64,000 bases of DNA from Stenogyne calaminthoides (taxonomy: Eukaryota; Streptophyta; Magnoliopsida; Lamiales; Lamiaceae). The notes below the pieces were generated by a model that saw only the letters and a list, made by a program, of their open reading frames with translations, was not told where the DNA came from and did not search any database. Position 1 is the first letter of the stretch; every line of letters starts with the position of its first letter. The stretch covers positions 5,304,478-5,368,477 of the forward strand of contig JBBCBC010000030.1 of NCBI GenBank assembly GCA_037126765.1, in the 5' to 3' direction. The position numbers were made by a program, and so were the translations under genes. Below are positions 14,165-26,113 of the stretch, piece after piece.

Positions 14165-14980
14165 TCAACCAGATATCAATTTTATAACTAGACGAGTTAT
14201 CACATATACAAAGGCAATCCTCCAAAGCACACTATAACTTCCGCATTTTAAACGAGGGGGACAAAAGGGAGTGCTAAAAAGATCCGTCTCAAGATCAAAG
14301 CAAGAAACCAACGGGTCATCATTTCGATCGAACGCCATCCAATGAAGATTCCCATTCAAAAACACCCCAACGGAACGACCATCATACCCCACAGGGTTAT
14401 CAGATGCCACTCTTTTCCGTGATCCTATTCCAAGAGTGTATACATAACACTCCGATTTAGGAAATATTCGCAAGTCTATTCGAACCACCTTATATAGGCC
14501 ACTCATTCTGCTCACTCCAAATCCATAAGTGGATAAATGGTGATAAGTTTGGACAAACTCTTTAGGACAATGAATCTTGAAATAATCACGAGTAATAGGA
14601 TTGCATACGTAAAGACCCCTAAATCTAATCCCGACGCTTAGATCACGTAGAAGAAGCAAACCGTTAGCTGAACTTTGTATCCTTCCATCAAAAGGGAGGC
14701 CAAAGTTGGTGACTTTATTGTAATGAAGATCATGGTGCTCAAGATCGAGCTCATCTTCAAATTCAAATAATTTGTACGATCCTAACTTCAATCCGTACTC
14801 ATGTACGGCCAATCCTGGACCTGATTTAGAAAGATGGGACTTGGCAAACTCGTCTGCCTCGACTAAATCGAGCCATGACTTGCAAACGCACTTGCAACTT
14901 ACGATGGTTCGAATGGGGAGTCTTGACAGGATATTGATGATGATTTCTGATGGTAGATTTGTGAAGAATTCTTGCTCCAT
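14165..14980 (-). CDS. F-box/FBA-domain protein with C-terminal frameshift
   Basis: Substrate-receptor type of SCF ubiquitin ligases. The F-box is at residues 6-48 (LPSEIIINILSRLPIRTI, then CKCVCKSWLDLV) and is followed by an F-box-associated domain (CNPITRDYFK, STYGFGV, GVFLNGNLHWMAF). I chose the ATG at 14980 because the F-box normally sits at the extreme N-terminus; an in-frame ATG at 15043 would add 21 residues. Near 14219-14228 the frame shifts: the annotated frame ends at 14165 with an unrelated tail, while the -1 related frame from 14219 to the TAG at 14058-14060 reads DCLCICDNSSSYKIDIW and WLMKEYGVEKSWVKEF, the usual FBA ending. So one base appears to be missing. A leader intron is likely (donor near 15391, acceptor near 15052). 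The F-box itself is intact, so a truncated product is possible. Confidence 0.85.
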   Translation of the reverse strand: MEQEFFTNLPSEIIINILSRLPIRTIVSCKCVCKSWLDLVEADEFAKSHLSKSGPGLAVHEYGLKLGSYKLFEFEDELDLEHHDLHYNKVTNFGLPFDGRIQSSANGLLLLRDLSVGIRFRGLYVCNPITRDYFKIHCPKEFVQTYHHLSTYGFGVSRMSGLYKVVRIDLRIFPKSECYVYTLGIGSRKRVASDNPVGYDGRSVGVFLNGNLHWMAFDRNDDPLVSCFDLETDLFSTPFCPPRLKCGSYSVLWRIAFVYVITRLVIKLISG

Positions 14981-15599
14981 TTTTTTCAGAATTACCAAAT
15001 AACTGCAGCAAGTTTTCCCTATTTCCCTGATTAAAGAGAACATGCAGTGTTAACAATGCTGATTTGAGAAATTTAACCTGATATTATTTCGAGTCTTTGA
15101 GGCATAAAATCGAACAATTATAATGCACCTAATTTGGAATAGAATTTTGATTAAACAGTAGAACAAACAAAAAAGGAAACAAAATCCAAACCTTAAAATA
15201 GCTAATCAGATTCTGAAAATAAACAGATGCTGAATCTAGTGCATTTGATCCAACCTTAATGAGCAAAAAATTAAGCAACAAATATTGAGGGCAGGGGCTC
15301 TAATAACGCAGAGTCAAAGGCTAGTTAATTAAAAAGAATGCAAGAAACAGAGTGATGAAAGTCGTCGAACTGTAGCAAAAAGTTGGTGTTACCTGCTTCT
15401 TTTTGTGGATTCACACACCGAGTTTTTTGAGTTGAAAAATTGAAATGATACTATAGACAATGTCAAGTGAGACTTTGTGAGATGAATGGGAATGGGAGAA
15501 AGATAAGGCAAGGAAAACTAGACAGATGGAAAAATACAAAATCTTGACTGATCCTGAATCAACGCTTATGCATGCATGCATACCAGTACTAGGGCTCAT

Positions 15600-16650
15600 T
15601 AGATATCTGCCTGCTGATGAAAAATATAATGTTTGGCAATTTTAGATTTTTTTTTTTTAAAAAAATTGAATTTGAGCCCAAGATTTGACCTTATAACTCA
15701 TATGCGTGTGCATCTTTATCTCTATGGGTCATGACCGTGAAATTTTGACCATTTTCGGGAATCCTTATCAAACAAGATCGGAAATCAAAACCAACTAGAA
15801 AATAAGAAATTGGTTTATAGAAATGATAACATAAAGATACTACGTTTACATAAGTTCAAACTTGTGAAGAAAACCTAGAATTTAGAAAGAATGGTTTTAT
15901 TTTTTTGCCATTTTAGGAGTTCTGAACAAAAAAAATAAAAAATTCTGACCAAGCAAGAACAAAAAATCCAAACCGGGTAGGAAATAGGGAATTTTATTAT
16001 TACAAGGATAATATTTTGGCACGCTAATTATATTATGTAATTATTGTGATTTTAATTTATAATTTTTCTGTTAAATATTTCTTTTTTGCTTTTCCTCGAA
16101 TACTAAAAATACTAATAATATTGTTCAGTGCATAAATGTTTTTTTTTAATTAATTATAGTCCATGACCCATCAAAATAAAAATTGCATCAATGGCTATGT
16201 GTTATAATTTCGGATACAGATATAATAACATGACACGAAAATGATGTACGGCTAAGGGTTAGACTTATTGTGTTTTTTTCTTTTTTGTGCATGTGTCATT
16301 ATCTTGTTGACGACAATTTTGTCTTCGGGTTAAATTCAAATAAAAGTTTTATTGTATATATGATTTGATATTTTTATAGTTTTATTGGGATTTTTTATTT
16401 TTTTTGTATTTTTCATATTAATGGGTTAATATAAAATTTTCTCATACCCTATTAATATAAAAAAATTCGTATTCAAATCATATCATCACAAATTTGTATC
16501 GTGTTCGTACTATATCTAATGGTATTGTTATCATGTTATATCATGAGAACACGAATTATTGTCCTTACCCCATGTGTGCACATAATTTTCCCTCTAATCC
16601 CACAAGTCATTCAAATGTCTTAGGTCAAAATATATTTAAATGTGTGGTCG
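15600..16650. other. Intergenic, no gene seen
   Basis: AT-rich sequence upstream of the F-box gene. No reading frame with family resemblance and no recognised repeat boundaries. Confidence 0.55.
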
Positions 16651-16656
16651 AGAAAT

Positions 16657-17028
16657 GGGGAATAATGTTTTTTAAGGACAATAATTTAGGGAGGGTTGTG
16701 TTTTAAGAATAATAATTTTATGAGCTAGGAAATATAGGACAATATATTTTAAAACTTGTAAATATAGGACAATATGTTTTAAAATTTGTAAATATAGGAC
16801 AATATGTTTTTAAAATATGTAAATGTAGGACAATGCCCGAACCTCACATGATATTTCAACCCGATTTGGGCTTATTCGGGCTCAATTGTCATACATTTAC
16901 AGATTTTAAAACATATTGTCCTATATTTATATATTTTAAAACATATTATCCTATATTTTCAAGTTCTTAGAATTATTGTCCTTAAATTACAACCCAAAAA
17001 ATTATTGTCCTAGAAAAACATTTTTCTC
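16657..17028. mobile_element. Foldback Mutator-like element, 372 bp, 9-bp TSD
   Basis: Two long inverted arms fold on each other. The ends read GGGGAATAATG and, reversed, GAGAAAAATG. The left arm holds about three imperfect tandem units of roughly 30 bp around taaatataggacaatatg, with the complementary form in the right arm. The flanks carry the same 9 bases tcgagaaat at 16648-16656 and 17029-17037, as expected for Mutator-type insertion. No coding capacity. Confidence 0.8.
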
Positions 17029-17419
17029 TCGAGAAATGTGTTCGGGCCGAATCCTGTAAGCCTTGTGCCTTCTCGTGAGCGTACATGCCAGCCATGTGCC
17101 TTCTTTAATGAATTTTTTTGTAGTGATGTCATATCATTTGTCATATGTTAATTGAATTTTACTCCAATATATTCTTCAAAATTAACAAGTCAAACTAAAA
17201 AAAAAAAAGGGTATTTGCATCGACAGCTCGGTGAGAATGAACTGAAAATTGGGGCAACTTTAAGATTTACAATGCTCTTTTTTTAGTTGTTACTGTGTTT
17301 AAAAATGGACAAATGGGCCGGTGTAGCCCAACATGCTAAATGGGCCCAAGCCTATCCAGCTAGTGGTACAGTTGGGCCGGGCTCAGTAGACCGATTGTTT
17401 GGACTGATATTTCCATAGC

Positions 17420-18275
17420 GGGTCCGGTTATCCACACCCCGACATTAATAGATACGCCCACCCAAACTATGAACTACCTATAATACCCTTATTAAGAAAA
17501 ATCTTATTCCGTTTACTTTTTTTCATCCGCTCCCTCTCATGGCCCTCTTTCTTCGATCTGGTCTTTTCCGCCGCCAATGCCATTCGCCGCCACCGCACTC
17601 CGCTGCCTCCAACTCTGTGCGCCGCCGCCCTTGCCGCCGTATCATAATATTTTACCGCGGTCCGTCGTAGAGTATAGTAATACTCCGCTGCCGCTGCCAC
17701 CGTCCGTCGTCACTATTTTTGCTCTTAACTTCTTTTAGCTTTAACAGTTGAAATTAACAACAATTTTTAATTTTTGAAAAAAAAAAAAAAGAGGAAAGAA
17801 GGCATATGTGCTGCAAAATTGTCTGAGATCTGGAGTTTAATGAACCACATAACACTTGAGGAGTAAAAAAATACTAGAAAAAGCAGTTGCAGAGATAAAC
17901 CCATATTTCTAATTTCAATCAATTGGGTAATTAATTTAAAGGGAGACAACCCATACTGTTGGTGAGAAAATGCAAAGGAGAAGGGGGTTAAATGGATGGT
18001 GGACTGATGGGTGAGAAATAGGAGAGACAAGGGGAGAAAATTTGGGGAAGAGGGATGGGGCAATGATGGACGGCGTGAAAAAGGGTGGCGGCACACGGAG
18101 TTGGAGGTGGAGGCAGCAGGGGCGGACGGCGGAGGGAAAGATTGAAGAAGAAAGAGGGCAAGGAGAGGGAGCAGAGCGGCTGCCGATGAGGGTATTTTTT
18201 AATAAGGGTATTATAGGTAGTTCATAGTTTGGGTGGGTGTGTCTACTAATGTTGGGGGTGTGGATAACCGGACCC
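17420..18275. mobile_element. Non-autonomous Mutator-like element (MULE), 856 bp
   Basis: Terminal inverted repeats of about 80 bp (17420-17503 and 18190-18275) begin GGGTCCGGTTATCCACACCC and differ at only a few positions. A perfect 9-bp target duplication, ttccatagc, lies at 17411-17419 and 18276-18284. The interior is GC-rich and partly built of gcc-rich and agg-rich stretches, unlike its surroundings. It carries no transposase. The GC-rich core may be captured gene sequence (Pack-MULE), but I recognise no donor gene. Confidence 0.93.
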
Positions 18276-18284
18276 TTCCATAGC

Positions 18285-19324
18285 ACATCCCAATCATTTT
18301 TCGGGCCATTTGGGCTGGCCCATCTGCAGACCTAATTTTTTCGGCTCTATTGAATTAAAATAAAATAAAATGACTTTTTTCTTTAATACATCCTACTTAA
18401 GAAAACTCTTCGCATGAAATTTTTCTAGTGGACTGCTCCTTTTCATAAAGTTACTCCTATGTGAGATTTTCTTTGCAATTGGACTATTTTTTAGTCCCGG
18501 TGGCTACCTCCTTAAGTTATATACATACTTTTATGCGAGACAAAATGGTGATATCTTTTTCTTTTTTTTTTAGTTTTGACATGGGTTGATTGCGTTATTT
18601 AGAGGTTTCAAATTCAAATGTAAATTTGCGCTTAAAAAAAATCACATGTAAATTATTGAAAAATGTATTACTATATCAACATAGATGTGTTAATGTATGG
18701 AGAAATGTGTGTTACTACGAACATAAACAAAATGAGTACGTACAAAACATGAAATAAAATATTTTAGATTTAAAAAAACGAAGAACTTATAAGAAAAAAA
18801 CAAATTAAAGCCTAAGATAAGAGGCACTAACAAGAATATGAAAATATAGAGATGTAAAGACTTGTGCAGAGAAAACGAAAAAAGAAATACCGACTGTAGA
18901 AAGGAAGATGAAAGAACAACACATAAACACATATCTTAATAGGTGAAATATTGCATATAAGTACTTGTATTTCTTTTAATTTGAGGAGTATTAATGCTTC
19001 TTAATTCCCTTTTCTTTTAGAAATCGTAGTCATCTTCTAGAAGTATTGTAATTATCTAAACATTTAACTTTGCAAAAAGAGAAATGATATTACAAATCCC
19101 ATAACCCTACAAGAAACATGTCAGCATTTGACAACGCCCATGCAATTACAATAAGTGCCAACTGTTGTATGATCATAATTATGATCAGCTCACACTAATT
19201 AATTCAAATTGTGAAAGGCTAAAAACAAAGGTAAAGTTTTATTCACGAAAAAGGGTAATGAAATACCCAAAATACAAGTACATATTTACGCTACTAACAA
19301 TTGACTACCATTCTCGGATTACAA
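18285..19324. other. Intergenic, no gene seen
   Basis: AT-rich sequence between the MULE and the TRIM. Longest frames are low-complexity hydrophobic translations of T-rich DNA. Nothing recognised. Confidence 0.55.
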
Positions 19325-19329
19325 AGCAA

Positions 19330-19624
19330 TGATTGAGGGAAATTAAATAAATGAATTGATTCTCACCCTCTCTAAAAGTTTGGGCTTTTAGATGAGACAA
19401 AATTCTTTTATGGTATCAGAGCTTAGGCTCGCTCAGGTCCTATGTTCGATTCCCGTGGAAAACACTCCACCCATTTAAATTGTCCATTCGTTGGGTCTCC
19501 TCCCCAGATAGCAGGGACAATGATTCGACCCATGAGTGGGGGGGCTGTTGAGAGAATTAAATAAATAAATTGATTCACACTCTCTCTATAAGTTCAGACA
19601 TTTAAATGAGACGAAATTCTTTCA
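19330..19624 (+). mobile_element. TRIM (miniature LTR retrotransposon), complete
   Basis: Two direct terminal repeats of about 80 bp: 19330-19410 (starts TGATTGAGG) and 19546-19624 (starts TGTTGAGAG, ends CA). Directly after the left repeat is the primer-binding site tggtatcagagc (19411-19422), matching the 3' end of initiator Met tRNA. Directly before the right repeat is the purine tract gagtgggggggc. A 5-bp target duplication, agcaa, flanks it at 19325-19329 and 19625-19629. The 135-bp interior codes for nothing, so it depends on proteins from elsewhere. Confidence 0.92.
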
Positions 19625-19629
19625 AGCAA

Positions 19630-20166
19630 AGTCACCTTGAATGAATTAATTAAGTCGAGTCGAGCAATAAATTTTTTAATCATGTACGTCGATTTTGAGT
19701 TTGAAAAAATTGGACTTATCGAATCGAGTTCGAAACCACGACTACTATACATAAAATCAACATTTAGTACAATTACACCTTCCATCAAACTTTAACTAAT
19801 TAATTTACATAATCACGCAACTTAGTATTCCACGGGAATCTAAAGTATGCTGATTCTATGAGCACAAATCGTGTCTTTCTTATTTGTCCACTACATAATG
19901 GATAACTAAATTAGACCCTCACTATTAAAAGCAAATTAAACTTTGGCCAATTTGAAATCAATTATCCGGTATTTAAAAACAAACATTGAAAACGACAGAA
20001 AGCTGCTTTAAGGTTGATAATAAACAAGCAAAAAAATATACTCTCATTCTCATATAGTTTCCTCCGTTCCATATTTCTTTCTCCTTAAAATCAGATGAAA
20101 TTCTCACAATAATCTCATTAATTAATTTCTCTCTTTTTAATAAATTCTCTGAGAAACAAAATTAAG
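19630..20166. other. Upstream region of the NPF gene
   Basis: No gene. It contains a tcgagtcgag-rich patch near 19650-19740 and, at 20063-20090, a fragment resembling a Stowaway end (tcctccgttccatatttctt) about 100 bp before the start codon. No convincing TATA box could be fixed. Confidence 0.5.
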
Positions 20167-23100
20167 ATGGAGAGTACTCCAGAAACAGCAAAGCGTACCA
20201 CTCCTCAAAGCAGGCGTCTAGGGGGCCTCAGGACCATGCCTTTCATCATAGGTACATATATATATTGTGATTTTTTTTTTCAAATTTTAAAATAAGATAA
20301 ATAGATAATTGTGATGATTAATTATGATTATGGTTATATATATTATGGATGCAGCAAATGAGGCGTTTGAGAAAATAGCAGGATATGGGCTGCAACCAAA
20401 TATGATACTGTACTTGATGTCATCATATAATTTCAGTGCAGCTGGTGGAACAACCACTTTGTTCATATGGAATGCAATTTCCAATTTCATGCCAATTTTG
20501 GGAGCTTTTTTCTCTGATTCGTATTTTGGTCGATTCATCGTTATCTGCTTTGGAACTATTATTGTGCTTTCAGTGAGTCTTTTCATCCTAATTTCAAACA
20601 TTTAGGGTCCACTTGGTATGACTGGGGAATAGTAATGGTAATGAGTATCATTGAGGGGTCAATCATTAAGAGTTATCGATTGCATTATTATTGTTTGGTT
20701 ACAACATAAAAATGAGTATTATGTGAGGTGAGTTGAGTAACTGAGGGCAATCAATTGCTTACTTCTATTCTCATTACCAATGTATCAACTTACCAAGCAA
20801 CATCAATAGAGTTAATTCTCATTATCCACTTTCATTACCCCAAACCAAGCGGAGCCTTAGTTTATTGCAGATTTTAAATCCAATAGTACAAGTATATCAC
20901 GATTTTATTTTTAATGGCTGAAATGATCAATTCTCCAAGTTAGGGCTAAGTATTGTATGTATCGGGTGCACCGTACATTACTTTATAATATATTTTAAAA
21001 CCATGCAACTTATTGCACTGAAATATGCAACTTATAGTTGCACGATTCTATGTAAACAAATTATATGATTCTAAAATTCTAAAATACATTATGAGGTGCA
21101 CAGTGCACCTTATGCACATGATACCTACCCTTCTCCAAAATATACTTAACCTTTGATTCTAATTAATTTTCCTGTTCCAATTTCCAAAATATTGTCCAAT
21201 TTAATTCACTTTCGCCAAAATACGCATATTAATTTCCAATTAGATGAATATTTATATTTTTTTCAAATGAAAATACTTACTAGACAACCAAAATAACATT
21301 TTAAGTCGATCAAAAGGAAGAGCCGAAGAGATCCCATACATGAGGTTCAATTTATAAGTTGAGTATAAATATAAGACCACTATTTACAAATGTCTCAAAC
21401 GTTGTTTCAATTTTTATTTTATTTTTATCAATTTAAGGCTCAATTTTCTATTTTTCCAATTCAAGTTAAGTCATGACTACAATTTTTATTTATCATTTTA
21501 TATAATTTTAATTTAAAATATAACACTCCCTCCCTAATAACTTTCTTGTTTCTTTTTATTATTTTGTTTAAAGAATAATAATAGGACAGAAAGAGTATTT
21601 ATTTATTTGGTGGGTCTCATTTAGATTCCCAGGTCAGATTACAGATATACAAAGTTTTTTAAGAAGCGTCTGTTATAAAAAATGTAAACGTGCAACTATT
21701 CTAAGCGAAGCATACAACTATGTTTCCATATTAATCGTTGCGACTTTTTCGTGTAAATAAGTCAAAGACTTTTCAAAGATAACAAGTTCAGACGCTTTTA
21801 AAACGACTATGAAATAAGTCTTGCTGACCTTGATGTCATTGTAACACTAATTTTATTTATTTATTTGAGCCATGAACTAAATTTAAAAAAAAGTGAAATG
21901 ATATACATTAATTTTGCAGGGATTGATTGTACTATGGCTAACCGCCATAATAAAAGAGGCTCAGCCATTGCCCGGAGCGAAGCCACACGCCGGACAATAC
22001 GCCTTCCTCTTCACCGGTTTCGCGTTGTTATCACTCGGCGCCGGCTGCGTCCGACCCTGTTCCCTGGCCTTCGGCGCCGACCAGTTCCACGACCCGAAAA
22101 ACGAGAGGGTTCTCCAGAGCTTCTTCAACTGGTACTACGCCTCGGTGGGTGTATCGCTCATGGTAGCACTCACGGTGGTCGTTTACATCCAAAATGAGTG
22201 GGGGTGGGTGGTCGGGTTCGGGGTGCCGGTGGGCCTCATGTTGTTTTCTACGATCATGTTCTTTTTGGGCTCCAAGATGTATGTGAAGGTCAAGCCCAAT
22301 AAGAGTTTGATCACGGGCTTGGCCCAGGTTTTGGTGGCATCTTGGAGGAAAAGGAAATTAATCGACTCATCTGATGAGGGGTTCCGGTATTATTATGCCA
22401 ACGATTCCAAGGCGCGTGGTGTTCCGTCGCCTAAATTGAGGTGATGATCATTCTCTCTCAAATTACTTGATATTTTGAAGGAAAAGAAAATTAAATTACT
22501 ATATATTTTTAAAAAAATCAAGGAAAAAAATATTGTCTTTAATCATGGGGTGGCTGAATTAACTTTCTTGCTTTTATGGTTTTATTGTTGAGGCACTTTT
22601 TTCGGAGGGCGATCTGGCGGTGAGGCGGAGAAATATATTTTTAGACATCGACGCTTTAATACTTTCGAAGAAGATTGATTTAACTTAACCTCATATATGT
22701 AGGCAGGTGTCATAAAATTTTTATATTTATTATTATATGTTGCATTTCCAAATTACTACATTAAGTATGAAAACTTTAGGATGGGGTCTTATTTCCACCT
22801 AAAAAAATTACACATGATAAAGAAATAGATGAAAAACTAAAATAAAAAACTGAACCTGCACAATTTCTAGTTTGTAGGATCATTTTCTTCCCAAATTCCA
22901 CACAAAAATCAATGGAATGAGTCTCATGCCAGATTCTAGGTCTTTAAAATGCGACTTATAGTCTTGATAATCTTGACTTATAATAAGATTATAGAATTAT
23001 GTAACTTGTTATATTAAAAATATAATTTATTTACACTGAATCATGCAATTATTTTTCATATTAATATTTGCACGATTCAATGTAAATAAGTTGTATCTTT

Positions 23101-26100
23101 CAATATAACAGGTTGCATGATTTTAAAATATATTATGAATGCATGGTGTATCGGAGTGTATACAAGACTTAACCAAAGTCACTGGGGCAGAAATGTAGCA
23201 AATCCAAATTAGTACCAATTAACTACCAATAATTAATTACCTTGCATATCATATTTAGTCACTTTACCTCATATAGGCAACTTATTAGGGAACCTTTTCT
23301 TCCTCAAACTAAATAAAATTTGACTGAATTTGTTGTCGGCCAAAATCAAGCAATAGCCATATAGAATTGATCAAAACATACATTTTTCATGTGCAAAAGT
23401 TACGTCATGTTTTAATGGAAAAGGCACCAAAGTTTTGTTTAAAGTATTAGATATTAAAATATATAATTACGATTTAATTTTTGACATATAAGGTGTGTAT
23501 AAAAAAGATCATTTTCTTCAGCGTCATTAATAAATTTGAATATTCATTAATTATGTTACGATTATTGACGCCAGTTTTGTTCCTAGTGGTGCAGGTACCT
23601 CTCATACGTTTTAACTTATACGTACTTAAATGCCACTCTTATTAAATCATTTTAATTCCCTAAAATTACATTTATATATCAATTTTCATGTTCCACTTTA
23701 ATGTTTAATTAATAATTATATAGACAAATGATGTACAAAATCATGCTCGCATTCTTGTTTGAGATAATCCCGTCCGAAATAAATCTAAATCAAATATATT
23801 TTAATCTATTTACCAAATAATAAAATATTATTTCCAAATCTACCCATTTTCATTGCTGAATTTTATTTTGCCCAACTCAATAGTAAATATAAAAAGTGAA
23901 ACAAAAAATCGAACACGTTTCAAAATCCAAGTATTCATGATGAAGTTTTGTACGAGTCAAGTGCGCCATATAACTCCAGTGCAACTATATTATGAATTGT
24001 TTTTATTGAACAATATTAATTATATATGTGTTAGACTTATTGAATATTCATAATGCAATTGTTAATTTGCATTTGTAACCATGTTAATTAGGTTCTTGAA
24101 CAAAGCTTGCATTATAGGAAACCCGGAGAAAGAGGTAAACCCGGACGGGTCACCATCCGACCCATGGACCCTGTGCAGTGTAATTCAGGTGGAGGTTCTC
24201 AAAACACTCATCGAATTGTTGCCCATTTGGTCCACCGGAATCATGATCGCAGTAACCATAAGCCAACACACTTTCCCGGTGCTCCAAGCCAGCACACTGG
24301 ACCGCCGACTCGCCGGAAACTTCAAGATTCCTCCGGGCTCCTTCGGCCTCTTCTCGGTCCTTACCCTGACCCTGTGGGTCACCCTCTACGATCGGGTCAT
24401 TGTTCCCGTTCTCTCCAAGCGCACCAACAATCCACGCGGGCTCCGGGTCACAACCCGAATAGGAATTGGGCTTTTCATTTCTTGCCTTGCTATGGCGGCG
24501 GCCGCCCTGGTGGAGCGGGCTCGTAGGGCCCGCGCGCTCCACCAGGGATTGGCGAATTATCCTAAGGCACAGGTAACAAAGAAAAAATATATCCGCATTT
24601 AATATCAAAATATTTAATCATACTCAATTTAAAATCTAATTTTAACCAAGTAACTTTTTTAAAACTATACTCGACTAAGATCTAATTGTAGGATATTTCA
24701 TTTTTAAGCCCAGTTTTTTCATATTCAAATTAAGGCCCCAAACGATCTTAAAATTGGGTCTAGCTTTGAAATTTTTCCTCTATGATGACCGATGATGATA
24801 GGATCAAAACAGACTCCACATAACAGACTCCCCACACAATTCATCAATTAATTATATAAAAAATTGTCGGATTTAGGACCTTTTGCAGAAGGTCCAAACA
24901 TTTTGAAAATTTTCAATTAAGTTCCATAACTTATCAATTGGTCAATTTTTGGCTCTATTTTCAACGGAAAATAAGAAACACTGTCATATGGTCTCACACT
25001 TAATTTATGGTGAAAATAGGACCAAAATCGAACTAATTTGTAAGTTATTGGACTAATTAAATTGAAAAACTCCCAATTCTTTTATGATCTTTTGCTAAAA
25101 AAATCCAAAATTATGAGACAAAATTAAATTTCAACTCGCCTATCAACACTCCTTAACGAAACAAGTAATCCTGACAAAACAATAGTACAACTTAAACACA
25201 CACAAAAAAATGTGAGAAAATATCATTTTAGTCCTGTAACTTTGGACGATTTTATTTTTAGTCCTAGATATGTCAATTTTAGTCATTTTTGGTCGGAAAC
25301 TTTAAAAACTCGATGGAATCTCATCTGGAATAAGCATGTGCACCTCACGTGACACTTCAAAATTGAGATTTTTATATCTTTCCACGACCTATACAAGTTT
25401 AATGTCATGTAACAAAAAAAATCAATTTTGAAGTGTCACGTGAGGTGCACATGTTTATTCCAGCGGCATTCCAGCGAAATTTCAATATTCCAACAAAAAA
25501 GGACTGAAATTCAGGACTAAAATTGAAAAGATAAAAAGTTACAGGACTAAAAATGAAATTCCGAAGTTACAAAACTAAAAATGATATTTTCTTCATGCAA
25601 TGTAAAATGCTTACACGATGAAACTGTTTTACACAAGACTTTTACGTCAGAGACGACATAACGCATGTTATATAAACTGGACAGGTAGAAATGTCAGCAA
25701 TGTGGCTAATACCACAGCACTGCCTGTCCGGGCTAGGCGAGGCGTTCAACGCGATCGGCCAAATCGAGCTCTACTACTCCCAGTTCCCCAAGAGCATGAG
25801 CAGCATCGCCGTCGCCCTCTTCACCCTCGGAATGGCCGTTGCCAACCTCGTTGGGAGCGCGATTGTCAGCATTGTCGACGCCGCTTCCAAAAATGATAAC
25901 GAAAAAGACAGTTGGGTTTCCAACAACTTGAACAGGGGGCATTACGACTACTATTACTGGATTTTGTGCTTTCTTTGCCTCCTCAATTTCGTATACTTTT
26001 TATTCTGCAGCAGGAGCTATAAATGCTGTGATGAAGCCTGGGTTTGGGATGATGAAGAGGAGGATTTCAAATCTAAAGAGGATGAATCGATTTCCATGTA

Positions 26101-26113
26101 TTTATCTGCTTAG
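20167..26113 (+). CDS. NRT1/PTR family (NPF1-type) proton-coupled transporter
   Basis: Twelve-span major-facilitator transporter of the plant NPF family, which moves nitrate, peptides or hormones with protons. Exons: 20167-20251, 20355-20572, 21920-22440, 24092-24572, 25685-26113. All are GT-AG and in phase, giving 577 aa, the usual length. The N-terminus holds RTMPFIIANEAFEK with the proton-coupling ExxEK motif at residues 31-35. Other family signatures: NFMPILGAFFSDSYFGRF, PCSLAFGADQF, RFLNKACIIGNPEKE, PVWSTGI-like LLPIWSTGIMIAV, FPKSMSSIAVALFTLGMA, and GHYDYYYWIL near the end. Order and motifs are closest to NPF1.1/1.2 (low-affinity nitrate transporters of phloem) and LATD-type NPF1 members; the substrate cannot be read from sequence. 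Exon 3 onward is much richer in GC than the introns. The stop codon TAG at 26111-26113 uses the first base of a foldback element. Confidence 0.95.
20605..20856. mobile_element. Tourist/Harbinger-type MITE in NPF intron 2
   Basis: Ends GGGTCCACTTGGTATGACTG and, reversed, GGCTCCGCTTGGTTTGGGG, followed on both sides by inverted attaccattac/gtaatgaga stretches. The 3-bp target duplication tta flanks it at 20602-20604 and 20857-20859. 252 bp, non-coding. Confidence 0.8.
20950..21125. repeat. Palindromic MITE family A, copy 2 (NPF intron 2)
   Basis: Contains gtgcaccgtacatta at one end and gaggtgcacagtgcacc at the other, with atgcaacttattgcactg and agttgcacgattctatg within. Same layout as the other family A copies. 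Boundaries approximate. Confidence 0.65.
21645..21835. repeat. Palindromic MITE family A, copy 3 (NPF intron 2)
   Basis: Contains cgtgcaactattctaagcg, the centre catattaatcgttgcg, and gacttttcaaagataacaag. It is closest to copy 1 at 12.6 kb. Ends 85 bp before NPF exon 3. Confidence 0.6.
22925..23175. repeat. Palindromic MITE family A, copy 4 (NPF intron 3)
   Basis: Centre catattaatatttgcacg, with taacttgttatattaaaa on one side and caatataacaggttgcatg on the other; ends with gtatacaagacttaacc. Boundaries approximate. Confidence 0.65.
24865..25105. repeat. Foldback repeat in NPF intron 4
   Basis: Imperfect inverted arms: ttcaattaagttccataact on the left faces taagttattggactaatt on the right, with ggtcaatttttggctc facing aggaccaaaatcgaac. 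No target duplication was identified. Confidence 0.5.
25213..25600. mobile_element. Foldback element, family B, in NPF intron 4
   Basis: Inverted ends GAGAAAATATCATTTTAGTC and GAAAATATCATTTTTAGTTT, followed by cctgtaacttt-type text in each arm, and an inner inverted pair gtgcacctcacgtgacactt/aagtgtcacgtgaggtgcac. Its ends resemble those of elements at 26113 and 28123. Flanks aaaaaatgt and atgcaatgt agree at 6 of 9 positions, so a decayed 9-bp duplication is possible. It ends 84 bp before NPF exon 5. Confidence 0.65.

Noticed and set aside
14772..15002. Plus-strand reading frame opposite the F-box gene
   Set aside because: It is the reverse shadow of the F-box coding sequence and shows no family resemblance.
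17936..18286. Minus-strand Ser/Pro-rich frame of 116 codons
   Set aside because: It spans the right inverted repeat of the MULE and is a translation of purine-rich DNA, without known domains.
19411..19460. tRNA-like words (tggtatcagagc, gttcgattcccg)
   Set aside because: They are the primer-binding site and inner part of a TRIM; no cloverleaf can be formed.
24150..24608. Long minus-strand frame of about 150 codons inside NPF
   Set aside because: It is the complement of GC-rich NPF exon 4; length is explained by base composition.
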